From contig NZ_CABPSA010000004.1 of NCBI RefSeq assembly GCF_902459615.1, positions 124,001-188,000 of the forward strand: a DNA stretch of 64,000 nucleotides, given 5' to 3'. Shown here one piece after another: positions 46,566-54,862 of this stretch. The notes under the pieces were generated by a model. The model ran no database searches. It worked only from the letters and a program-made list of their open reading frames with translations, and was not told the origin of the DNA. The translations under genes and the position numbers were made by a program. Position 1 is the stretch's first letter. Each line of letters starts with the position of its first letter. This DNA is from Pandoraea commovens (lineage in GTDB: Bacteria; Pseudomonadota; Gammaproteobacteria; Burkholderiales; Burkholderiaceae).

Positions 46566-48362
46566 ATGTCATCGACGCCCCAGTCACGCGCCGCCACCGA
46601 TTCTGTTTCTCCCGATGTGCCTTCCGACCGGTTCCCCGGCGATTCGCAGGCATTCGCCACGACGGTCGCCAAAGGCGACGTCGAGCACGCACAGGCGGGG
46701 TCCGGCAGATCGTCGAACCCCGGCGGGCGTAGACGAGGCTGGCGCTCTGCAGGTGTTTTCGGCTGGCGGCTGGTGGCATGGATTCCCGCGCTGATCGTGC
46801 TTGTGCCCATGTTCGGCATCGTGGCGGCGCTGGGGGCGGGCGATGCCGACACCCGCGCCGTGCTTGCCCACATGCTTGGTACGGTGCTGCCGGAGTACGC
46901 GCTCAACTCACTACGCATCTCGCTGGCCGTGAGTGGCGGGGTGCTTGTGATGGGCGTCGGTACCGCGTGGCTGGTCGTTCACTACGCATTTCCCGGTCGT
47001 CGTGTGCTGGAGTGGGCGCTGATTCTGCCGCTGGCCATGCCCGCTTACGTCACGGCCTACGCGTATACCGATTTCCTTCAATTCGCCGGGCCGGTGCAAA
47101 GCGCGCTTCGTCGCGTGCTGGTCGTTGATCGCGTGACGTGGTTTCCCGAGATTCGTTCGTGGTACGGCGCGGCATGGGTCTTCGCGGGAGCGTTCTATCC
47201 GTATGTCTATCTGCTGGCGCGTACGGCGTTTGCGGAGCACAGCCAGCGCTTCTTTGAAGCGGCACGCACGCTGGGGTGCACTCCGTTGCAAGCGTTCTTT
47301 CGCGTAGCGCTGCCGCTCGCGCGTCCGGCGCTGGTGGCGGGCGTCGCGCTCGTGCTCATGGAGACGTTGGCCGACTACGGCGCAGTGGCCTACTTCGGGG
47401 TGCCGACGTTCACAACGGGCATCTACCGCGCGTGGCTGTCGATGGGCGACCGCGTCGCGGCGGCTCAACTGTCGGCATGCCTGCTATTCGCTGTTCTGCT
47501 TTTGCTGATGGCAGAAGCGCGTAGCCGTACGCGGTTGCGGTATTACGGGGCACCGGGGCGTGCGCCGACGACGTCACGCCGAACGGCACTGCGTGGGTGG
47601 CGTGGCGTACTGGCTGCCGCTGGTTGCGCCCTGCCGTTGATAGTGGGGTTTGCACTGCCCGCGATCATCATGCTGCGCCTGGCTGTCTCGGAACTGGATC
47701 AAGTGCCTTGGCCGCGCTATGGCGAGTGGGTCTATAACACCGTGCGGTTGGCGGCGGTGGCGGCGGTGGTCGCGTGCGCGTTTGCCATCGTGCTTGGCTA
47801 CGCGCAGCGACTTGCGCCCGGACGTATCACACGTATTGCGGTACGCCTCGTGGGGGTGGGCTACGCGATTCCCGGGGCGGTCATCGCGCTGGGCATTCTC
47901 ACCCCGGTGCTGCATCTCGACACATGGATGGGGAGCGTGCTCGGGGCAAACGGGCTGGTATTGGCCGGTACGGGCGGCGTCCTGATCTACGCATACCTCG
48001 TACGCTTCCTGCCTGCGGCGCTGCAAAGCGTCGATGCAGGATTTGCCCGTATTGCGCCCAATCTAGACGCCAGCGCGCGCAGTCTCGGCGTGGGCGGCTG
48101 GTCGATGCTGCGTCGCGTGCATTTGCCGTTGTTGCGAGGCAGCGTACTGACGGCAGCTCTGCTGGTGTTCGTCGACGTCATGAAGGAACTGCCGGCCACG
48201 CTCGCGTTGCGGCCGTTCAACATGGACACGCTCGCCGTGGTCACCAGCCATCTCGCCGCTGACGAGCGGCTCGCCGAAGCCGCTGTCCCGGCTCTGACGC
48301 TGGTGCTGGTGGGGCTGCTGCCGGTGTTGGTGCTGGCCCGGGCCATTGCACGGCGCGCCTGA
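46566..48362 (+). CDS. ABC transporter permease, Fe(III)-type (FbpB-like), two-domain
   Basis: A 598-residue inner-membrane permease with a hydrophilic 60-residue N-terminal extension and about 12 helices. Two copies of the binding-protein-dependent transport domain are present, each with an ATPase-docking EAA loop: FFEAARTLGCTPLQAFFRVA near residue 230 and LDASARSLGVGGWSMLRRVH near 505. The fused, two-domain layout is that of ferric-iron and thiamine importers. It is divergent from the ATPase gene at 45158. Confidence 0.92.
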   Translation: MSSTPQSRAATDSVSPDVPSDRFPGDSQAFATTVAKGDVEHAQAGSGRSSNPGGRRRGWRSAGVFGWRLVAWIPALIVLVPMFGIVAALGAGDADTRAVLAHMLGTVLPEYALNSLRISLAVSGGVLVMGVGTAWLVVHYAFPGRRVLEWALILPLAMPAYVTAYAYTDFLQFAGPVQSALRRVLVVDRVTWFPEIRSWYGAAWVFAGAFYPYVYLLARTAFAEHSQRFFEAARTLGCTPLQAFFRVALPLARPALVAGVALVLMETLADYGAVAYFGVPTFTTGIYRAWLSMGDRVAAAQLSACLLFAVLLLLMAEARSRTRLRYYGAPGRAPTTSRRTALRGWRGVLAAAGCALPLIVGFALPAIIMLRLAVSELDQVPWPRYGEWVYNTVRLAAVAAVVACAFAIVLGYAQRLAPGRITRIAVRLVGVGYAIPGAVIALGILTPVLHLDTWMGSVLGANGLVLAGTGGVLIYAYLVRFLPAALQSVDAGFARIAPNLDASARSLGVGGWSMLRRVHLPLLRGSVLTAALLVFVDVMKELPATLALRPFNMDTLAVVTSHLAADERLAEAAVPALTLVLVGLLPVLVLARAIARRA

Positions 48363-48497
48363 GGGGCGACCGGTCTGCCGGTTTCTTCACGCAAAATGCC
48401 GCTTCGAAGACAGGGGCGGAACGATCATCCGCCCTGCGTTTTATCAAATCTAGAGACGTTTCACAGTTGCCGCCCCGATAGCGCCGCACTATAGTCA

Positions 48498-48527
48498 AAT
48501 CATCCCGGCAACTAAGCCGGGATGATT
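48498..48527. repeat. Perfect 12-bp inverted repeat
   Basis: AATCATCCCGGC (48498-48509) and GCCGGGATGATT (48516-48527) with loop AACTAA. There is no T run on either side. An ACTATAGT sequence lies just before it, so it could overlap a promoter as an operator, or form a hairpin at the 5' end of a transcript. Confidence 0.8.
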
Positions 48528-48541
48528 GAGCGTCAACAAAA

Positions 48542-48673
48542 ATGATTGCGATCGTCATTTGCAAATGTTGGCTGTTCATGGCCTTGGCGTTGGCACCACC
48601 GCCCGAGGTGGCACCGCTCAATACGGCTGACGGCGGCTGGAGTGCCGTGTTGCTGACCGGAGCGATGCGCTAG
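48542..48673 (+). CDS. Possible 43-residue small membrane protein
   Basis: An ATG 14 bp after the inverted repeat opens a frame of 43 codons. The first 18 residues are hydrophobic (MIAIVICKCWLFMALALA), followed by a Pro-rich stretch. There is no clear ribosome site. It may be a leader peptide, a small membrane protein or a chance frame; I rate it low. Confidence 0.2.
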   Translation: MIAIVICKCWLFMALALAPPPEVAPLNTADGGWSAVLLTGAMR

Positions 48674-48697
48674 GCGGTTGTCCTGGGAGGGACCGAC

Positions 48698-48874
48698 GTG
48701 AGGACATTTCACCGGACGCAAGACGTCCGATGGTGGCGTGCAACCTTTTGGTCCTGTGTCGGTTTTGTTGCATTGACGTCACACACCTTTGCATGCCCGA
48801 TACCCGTTCCCCCAGAGACTTTGCGCACCTTATCGGGCGCTTCGGCCTTCGCCTTGATGGCATCGACGGCCTAA
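48698..48874 (+). CDS. Possible 58-residue small exported or membrane protein
   Basis: A GTG with a good ribosome site (GGGAGG, 7 bp upstream) opens a 58-codon frame ending in TAA. Residues about 12-31 form a hydrophobic segment (WWRATFWSCVGFVALTS) followed by HTFACPIPVPPETL, which could be a signal peptide with a cleavage or lipid site before the Cys. It ends with a second mildly hydrophobic stretch. I do not recognise a family; the support is the ribosome site and the composition only. Confidence 0.35.
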   Translation: MRTFHRTQDVRWWRATFWSCVGFVALTSHTFACPIPVPPETLRTLSGASAFALMASTA

Positions 48875-49017
48875 GTTGACGTAGGTAGACGTAGATTGGC
48901 GGACGTTGGTCGCCGGATAAGTGTTGTTTTCCGGTGTCGTCAGGGGTGGCCCCGAGTGGCATTTTTGTCACCTGCGCCGCAAAATCGCTGGCAATGCAGT
49001 GCCTTCGGGAGACCGGC

Positions 49018-49992
49018 ATGGCGCTATGGCGGATCGATCTTGTCTCGTTGCGGCTGTTTGTCGCTGTCTGTGAAGAGAGCAGCATTGCCCGTGCAGCCGA
49101 GCGTGAGTTCATTGCGCCCTCGGCCGTCAGCAAACGGATCAACGATCTCGAATCGCTGGTCGGATCGGCGCTCCTCCAGCGCCACAAGTGGGGTGTGCGA
49201 GCGACGCCGGCGGGCGAGGCGCTACTGCATCACGCACGTAACGTACTTCGCAGTCTCGAGAAGATGCAGGGCGACCTGTCCGAGTACACAAGCGGCGTAC
49301 GCGGTCACATCCGCATCTTCGCCAACGTTTCCTCGATTGTCGAAACATTACCCGATGAACTGGGTGCCTTTCTGCGCCGCCACGAAGGGGTGAAGGTCGA
49401 CCTCGAAGAACATACGAGCGCGCAAGTGGTGCGCGGTGTGGCGGATGGGGCGACCGACATCGGTATCTGCTGGGACGCAGTCGACACCCGCGACGTCGAA
49501 GTTTTCCCTTATCGCCACGATCAGATCGTCACGGTCCTTCACCGGGATCATCCGCTCGCTTGCGTCGAGCAACTCGCGTTCATCGAAACCCTCGACTTCG
49601 ACCAGATCGGTGTGCATCCGGATAGCGCGATGTACACCGTCTTCCGACGCCTTGCCGCTGAACAGGGCAAGACGGTCAAATTCCGAATCCACGTCTCAAC
49701 GTTCGAAGCGGTGTGCCGGATGGTGAGGGCGCAGCTTGGCCTGGCGATTGCGCCGCGCGAGGCGGTCGGCATCTATTCGCAAGTGCCGGACGGAGAAGCG
49801 TTGCGTATCGTGCCGCTGACAGATCCCTGGGCAGAGCGGCGGCTGGTCGTGTGCGTGCGCAGGTACGATGCGTTGCCCGTTGCGTCGCGCATGCTGGTCG
49901 ACCACCTGTGCGCACGTAACGTAACGGGAACAGCGGAGGGAACGGAGCTAGTGGACGATTGCGGAAGCGCGGAGGGTGCGGAGCGCACCTGA
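49018..49992 (+). CDS. LysR family transcriptional regulator
   Basis: A 324-residue LysR-type regulator. The helix-turn-helix at about residues 7-65 reads LVSLRLFVAVCEESSIARAA, then FIAPSAVSKRINDLES. The effector-binding domain follows, with the typical VSTFEAVCRMVRAQLGLAIAP near the end. The ATG at 49018 has GGGAG upstream; a start at 48934 would add 28 residues. It stands at the head of a row of same-strand genes (binding protein, aconitase-like enzyme, two CoA-transferase-like proteins) and is likely to control them, although LysR genes are usually divergent. Confidence 0.92.
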   Translation: MALWRIDLVSLRLFVAVCEESSIARAAEREFIAPSAVSKRINDLESLVGSALLQRHKWGVRATPAGEALLHHARNVLRSLEKMQGDLSEYTSGVRGHIRIFANVSSIVETLPDELGAFLRRHEGVKVDLEEHTSAQVVRGVADGATDIGICWDAVDTRDVEVFPYRHDQIVTVLHRDHPLACVEQLAFIETLDFDQIGVHPDSAMYTVFRRLAAEQGKTVKFRIHVSTFEAVCRMVRAQLGLAIAPREAVGIYSQVPDGEALRIVPLTDPWAERRLVVCVRRYDALPVASRMLVDHLCARNVTGTAEGTELVDDCGSAEGAERT

Positions 49993-50211
49993 ACCGCAGC
50001 GCGACGACGCGCCCGATGGTCGGTGCAAACCCTCATCGGACCATGTCAAAGGGGAGGTTGACGCGGCATACATCGTGAACCGCGATGTCTGGCATGCCGA
50101 AACACCTCTTGCCGTCGCCTTTAGGCCGACGGATGCTCTGGGGGCCGATAGCGATTCCGGCCGACGAGCCGGGGCGCGCCGTATCTCGCATTGTGCGGGA
50201 GGAGACACGCG

Positions 50212-51288
50212 ATGACACATGCCGAAGCGCGCCGTGTGCGCGAAGCCGTGGGACGTCTGATTCTTGTTCTCACGCTGATGGCGCTGGGCCTCATAGCACT
50301 CAGCCTGAGCGGGGGAGCCTCCGCTGCGCCGGCCCAACCCCTCGAAAAGCCGAAGATCACCATCGCCGTAGGCGGAAAGCCCGGCCTCTACTATTTGCCC
50401 CTGACGATTGCCGAACAACTGGGCTACTTCAAGGACGAAGGCCTCGACGTCACGATCGACGACTTCGCCGGTGGTTCCAAAGCGCTGCAGGCGGTCGTTG
50501 GCGGAAGTGCGGACGTCGGCACGGGGGCGTTCGAACACACGCTGCTCATGCAGACCAAGGGACTGACTTATCAGTCGTTCGTCGTGCTGGGCGCAGCGCC
50601 GCAACTGGTCCTCGGCGTCGTCAAGACCAAGGCGGGCGAAGTGAAGTCTGTCAAGGATCTGAAGGGGATGCGTGTCGGCGTCAGCGCGCCCGGTTCAAGC
50701 ACGCATATGTTGGTGAGCGTGGCTCTGACCAAAGCAGGCCTCAAACCCACCGATGTCTCTATCGTCGGCGTGGGTAGCAATGCGACGGTGATCGCGGCGG
50801 CCCGTAACGGACAGATCGATGCCGTTTCCAACGTAGACCCGATGATGACGTTGTTGCAGGAGTCCGGCGACGTGAAGGTACTCATCGACACGCGTACGCA
50901 GGCTGGCACCCGCGCAATGTTCGGAGGTCCGATGCCTGCGGCGGTGATGTACGCACCACAGAGCTTCATCCAGAAGAACCCACGTACGGTGCAGGCACTG
51001 GCCAACGCGATCGTACGTGCGGACAAATGGCTGCAACACGCAACGGCAGCGCAGTTGCTTAAAACGGTGCCGGAACCTTATCTCCTCGGCGACAAGACGC
51101 TTTATCTGAAGGCGTTCGCGAACTGTCGCGAAGCCTTTTCCCCGGACGGCATGATGCCCGCCGATGGTCCGGCGACCGCATTGAAAGCGCTGGCGTCGTT
51201 CACGCCGGAGGTCAAGCCGTCACAGATCCGGTTGGGCGATACCTGGACCAACACGTTCGCTACGCAGGCGAATCGCCAATATCCCTGA
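50212..51288 (+). CDS. NMT1/SsuA-type ABC substrate-binding protein, orphan
   Basis: A 358-residue periplasmic binding protein. A signal peptide (residues about 15-40, ending SGGASAAPA) precedes a fold of the sulfonate/nitrate/taurine and thiamine-precursor class: KPGLYYLPLTIAEQLGYFKD, LKGMRVGVSAPGSSTHMLVS, then IDAVSNVDPMMT. The ATG at 50212 follows a strong GGAGGAG. No matching permease or ATPase gene is adjacent, so it must use a transporter encoded elsewhere or act as a sensor. It is 128 bp upstream of the aconitase-like gene. Confidence 0.88.
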   Translation: MTHAEARRVREAVGRLILVLTLMALGLIALSLSGGASAAPAQPLEKPKITIAVGGKPGLYYLPLTIAEQLGYFKDEGLDVTIDDFAGGSKALQAVVGGSADVGTGAFEHTLLMQTKGLTYQSFVVLGAAPQLVLGVVKTKAGEVKSVKDLKGMRVGVSAPGSSTHMLVSVALTKAGLKPTDVSIVGVGSNATVIAAARNGQIDAVSNVDPMMTLLQESGDVKVLIDTRTQAGTRAMFGGPMPAAVMYAPQSFIQKNPRTVQALANAIVRADKWLQHATAAQLLKTVPEPYLLGDKTLYLKAFANCREAFSPDGMMPADGPATALKALASFTPEVKPSQIRLGDTWTNTFATQANRQYP

Positions 51289-51416
51289 GCGCTATCCGAC
51301 GAACGTGTGTTTGGACGAAATGACTTCACTTTTTCCACGCTGCCGCATGCTGCGTCGGCACGTAACTTGCGATCGAAATGGGTGAACCCATGCGGGAACA
51401 TTCGAGGAGCGATCTC

Positions 51417-53462
51417 ATGCAAGCCACCGTGCGACTGAACGGCCGTGTGCTGTGGTTGAGCGCCAGTGCCGAAGCCATGACCCGTCAATTGAGGGGGGAA
51501 ACGCTGACGCGTGCCGAAGCCGGAACACTGCGCGACCAGATTTCCACCGACGAAATGACACCGGCGCGCGCTTGTCTGGCGTTCGACGAATCGCTTGGCG
51601 ACTACGTCTACGTAGGGTTGCGATGCCATGACGATTCGAGCGACGCAACAGGCGTGTTTCCTGTCACACAGAAGGCGGTGCGCGAAGGCGGTTTTGCGTT
51701 GTCCGTGGCGGGGCTGCGACGTGGCAAGGGATCGTCGCGTGAAGCCAGCCCGTTCGCAGAACGGTGCGCCGGTATCCGTATCGTGATCGCCGAGAGCTTC
51801 GAGCGCATCTATGCGCAGAACTGTCAGAACCTCGGTCTGCTGATGTCGACCGATCTGACGTTGGCTGAGCGTTTGCAGGATGGCGAGACGATCCCCATCG
51901 AAGCGTTTCTCGAAGATTGCGATCCACTGGCCGAGGCCATCGTGCGTAGCGGTGGGCTGTTCGGCTATACGCAGCGAAGGTTGTGCGGAGAACTCTTACC
52001 GCCGCAGCCTGCGCATGCCCCCGGCGCGATGACTTACGGAGAAAAGATCATTGCGCGAGCGCTGGGCGTTGCCCGCGTACGGGCGGGAGATGCGGTGTTC
52101 GTCCCCGCAGACTGGCGCTTCTCGCATGAATACGTGACGCCGATGGCCGTGAGTTTCCTGCGCCACGCCTATGGCGACGAGATACCTGCGCTACGCGACG
52201 TCGCGTCGGTGCTGTGCTTTGAAGATCATCTGACGCATCTCGATGCCATCTCCGCCGATGGCACTCGGCCCCCACAGATCGTGGACGCTGCACGACGTCT
52301 TGGTACGGTACAGCGCGAGTTTTGCGCCCAGCATGGGCTGCGTCTGCACGGACGTGCCGCAGCCGGTGGTTCGGAGGGCATCTGCCACGCGTTGATGCTC
52401 GAGCGCTATGCGTTGCCGGGACAGGTGATTGTCGGCACCGATTCACACACACCGCATTGTGGTGCCATCGGTGCGTTCGCTTTCGGTGTCGGTGCGACCG
52501 AAATGGCCAATGCGTGGCTCACCGGGGACGCGAGACTTGCCGTGCCCGGAACGTGCCTTGTACATCTGCGCTCGCGTTTGCCTGCGGGCGTCGGCGCGAA
52601 AGATCTGGCGTTGCACCTGCTTCATCTTCCGTACATTCGCGATGGACGCGCCATTGGGCAGATCATCGAGTTCGCAGGCGAAGCCGTTGCGCACTTGTCG
52701 ACCGACGAGCGCGCGACGCTGACCAACATGGTGGCCGAAATCGGCGGACTCACCGGACTGGTGGTGCCGGACGCGGAAACGGTCCGCTACCTGCGCGAGC
52801 GGCGCGGCATCGACTTCACGCTCGACGCATGGATGAAAAGCGATCCGCAAGCATCGTACGCCCATGTCATCGAGATCGATTGCGCGTCGCTGGGGGCGAT
52901 GGTGGCGAGTCCCGGAGATCCGGGCAACGGCATTGCGCTGGCGGATTTGTCGGCAGAGGTCGCCATCGATATTGCTTACGGCGGGTCGTGCACCGGCAGT
53001 AAGCGCGACGATCTGCGGGCCTGCCATGACGTTCTTGCCTGGGGATTGACGCAAGGGCACCGCGTTGCAGACGGCGTGCGCTTCTACCTGCAGTACGGCA
53101 GCGAAGACGTGCGCGCATGGTGTGAGGCGCAGGGGTATGCGGATGTTTTCAAGGCGGCAGGCGTGACGATGCTCTCGCCCGGATGTGGTGCGTGCGTCAA
53201 TGCCGGACCGGGCGTTTCCAAAACGTCCGACGAGGTGGTCATCAGCGCCCAGAATCGCAATTTCCCCGGGCGTTCGGGCCCCGGACAGATGTGGCTTGGC
53301 AGCCCGGCCACCGTGGCCGCGAGCGCTTTGGCGGGATATATCGTGGGTTTCGATCAATTACAACGCGATGGATTTACGTCTCATCCGGTCTCTCATCCCG
53401 CAGCGCTTGCAGCGCCGGGCCGAGGTTCCAGTGGGGCGTCGCACGCGGGCAGGGGAGGGTAG
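51417..53462 (+). CDS. Aconitase family (de)hydratase with N-terminal swivel domain
   Basis: A 681-residue enzyme of the aconitase superfamily. The domain order is unusual. The LeuD-like swivel domain comes first (RGKGSSREASPFAERCAGIR, then ESFERIYAQNCQNLGLL, near residues 105-145). A LeuC-like catalytic part follows from about residue 200, with VGTDSHTPHCGAIGAFAFG near residue 340. The three cluster ligands are conserved: Cys in GGSCTGSKRDD near residue 525 and two in SPGCGACVNAGPG near 590. An active [4Fe-4S] hydratase or isomerase is therefore expected. AcnB also has the swivel before the catalytic part, but this protein lacks its HEAT domain. The stop is 3 bp before a CoA-transferase gene. 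Confidence 0.88.
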   Translation: MQATVRLNGRVLWLSASAEAMTRQLRGETLTRAEAGTLRDQISTDEMTPARACLAFDESLGDYVYVGLRCHDDSSDATGVFPVTQKAVREGGFALSVAGLRRGKGSSREASPFAERCAGIRIVIAESFERIYAQNCQNLGLLMSTDLTLAERLQDGETIPIEAFLEDCDPLAEAIVRSGGLFGYTQRRLCGELLPPQPAHAPGAMTYGEKIIARALGVARVRAGDAVFVPADWRFSHEYVTPMAVSFLRHAYGDEIPALRDVASVLCFEDHLTHLDAISADGTRPPQIVDAARRLGTVQREFCAQHGLRLHGRAAAGGSEGICHALMLERYALPGQVIVGTDSHTPHCGAIGAFAFGVGATEMANAWLTGDARLAVPGTCLVHLRSRLPAGVGAKDLALHLLHLPYIRDGRAIGQIIEFAGEAVAHLSTDERATLTNMVAEIGGLTGLVVPDAETVRYLRERRGIDFTLDAWMKSDPQASYAHVIEIDCASLGAMVASPGDPGNGIALADLSAEVAIDIAYGGSCTGSKRDDLRACHDVLAWGLTQGHRVADGVRFYLQYGSEDVRAWCEAQGYADVFKAAGVTMLSPGCGACVNAGPGVSKTSDEVVISAQNRNFPGRSGPGQMWLGSPATVAASALAGYIVGFDQLQRDGFTSHPVSHPAALAAPGRGSSGASHAGRGG

Positions 53463-53465
53463 CAG

Positions 53466-54749
53466 ATGCCGGATGTCACCTCTGCGACACCGATGCCGTT
53501 ACAAGGCATTCGTGTCGTGGAATTTTCACACATGGTCATGGGGCCGGCGTGCGGCATGGTGCTGGGCGACCTCGGGGCCGATGTCATCAAAGTGGAGCCG
53601 ATCGGTGGCGACGCCACGCGTCATCTGCTGGGGACCGGTGCGGGCTTTTTCCGTGCCTTCAACCGCAACAAGCGGAGTCTGGTCGTGGATGTCACGCGGC
53701 CCGAAGGGCGAGAGCTGATACTGCGGCTCATCAGTACGTCGGACGTGGTGACGGAGAATTTCAAGCCCGGGCGGATGCGGCAAATCGGACTGGACTACGC
53801 AACGTTGTCACGGCTGAATCCGGCGCTGGTCTACGTCTCGCTGAAGGGGTTTCTGCCGGGGCCTTACGCTACGCGCACTGCGTTGGATGAGGTCGTGCAG
53901 ATGATGGCGGGACTTGCGTACATGACGGGACCGCCGGGCCAACCGTTGCGTGCGGGGACATCGGTCAACGACATCATGGGCGGTGTGTTCGGTGCGCTCG
54001 CTGCGTTGGCCGCACTCTACGAGCGAAAGACCACGGGACGCGGGCAGGAAGTGCAGGGCGCGCTTTTCGAGAATTGCGTATTGCTCGCGGCGCAGCACAT
54101 GCAACAGTACGCAGTGACCGGTGTGGCACCCGATCCAATGCCCGCGCGTGTGTCCGCGTGGGGTATTTACGACGTCTTTGCTGCGCGCGACGGCGTGCAG
54201 ATTTTCCTCGCCGTCGTCAGCGATACGCAGTGGCGCATTTTCTGCGACGTGTTCGGACGTCACGATCTGGCAGACGACCCGCGACTGTCCACGAACAATG
54301 ACCGCGTGAGGGCACGCGACTGGTTGCTTCCGTTGTTGCGCGAAATGATCCAGGGTTTCGACGCCAGCTACCTCGCGGCGGCGTTCGAGCGTCATGGTTT
54401 GCCTTTTGCGCCGATCGTGCAGCCCGCCGCGTTGTTCGATGACCCGCATTTGCTTGCCAGCGGCGGCTTGGGTGACTTGACGACGGAAACGGGTGAGCAA
54501 ACGAAAGTGCCGTTGCTGCCGATCACGATGGCAGGGCAACGATTGCCCGCGCGTCGCGCGTTGCCGGCGGCGGGTGAGCACACAAGCGAAATTCTGAGAG
54601 ATCTGGGGTATCCCGATAACCAGATCGAGCGCCTGTTGAACGAGGGGGTGGTGGCGGGACCGGCGGACGGATCGACGCCGGACGATGCATCCGGCGCGGG
54701 CGATACCGCCGGTCCCGTTTTTTGGAAGGACAGCGCAAATCAAAGCTGA
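53466..54749 (+). CDS. CaiB/BaiF (class III) CoA-transferase
   Basis: A 427-residue cytoplasmic CoA-transferase. The N-terminus LQGIRVVEFSHMVMGPACGM and the following LGADVIKVEPIGGDATR are characteristic. The catalytic Asp is probably the one in TRTALDEVVQMMAGL (near residue 143). The GRGQEVQGALFENC segment is also family-typical. Class III enzymes move CoA between organic acids without a ping-pong intermediate. It starts 3 bp after the aconitase-like gene, so the two are co-transcribed and probably sequential in one pathway. The C-terminal 35 residues are a low-complexity tail. Confidence 0.93.
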   Translation: MPDVTSATPMPLQGIRVVEFSHMVMGPACGMVLGDLGADVIKVEPIGGDATRHLLGTGAGFFRAFNRNKRSLVVDVTRPEGRELILRLISTSDVVTENFKPGRMRQIGLDYATLSRLNPALVYVSLKGFLPGPYATRTALDEVVQMMAGLAYMTGPPGQPLRAGTSVNDIMGGVFGALAALAALYERKTTGRGQEVQGALFENCVLLAAQHMQQYAVTGVAPDPMPARVSAWGIYDVFAARDGVQIFLAVVSDTQWRIFCDVFGRHDLADDPRLSTNNDRVRARDWLLPLLREMIQGFDASYLAAAFERHGLPFAPIVQPAALFDDPHLLASGGLGDLTTETGEQTKVPLLPITMAGQRLPARRALPAAGEHTSEILRDLGYPDNQIERLLNEGVVAGPADGSTPDDASGAGDTAGPVFWKDSANQS

Positions 54750-54862
54750 GCGCGCTGAAATAAGCCTTTTCCGAAGGAAGTCGGCGTGTTGTCTGCTTGC
54801 GGGCACCGGGTGGGGCGCGGTACGGTATGAACGTCTACCGCCAACACGCCACCCGGACTGTC

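Larger units (their letters stand above)
48363..49017. other. Long intergenic region with small ORFs and an inverted repeat
   Basis: A 655-bp region without a recognised gene. It contains a strong inverted repeat (48498-48527), a 43-codon ORF (48542-48673) and a better-supported 58-codon ORF (48698-48874), listed separately. No tRNA or mobile element remnant is visible. Confidence 0.6.
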
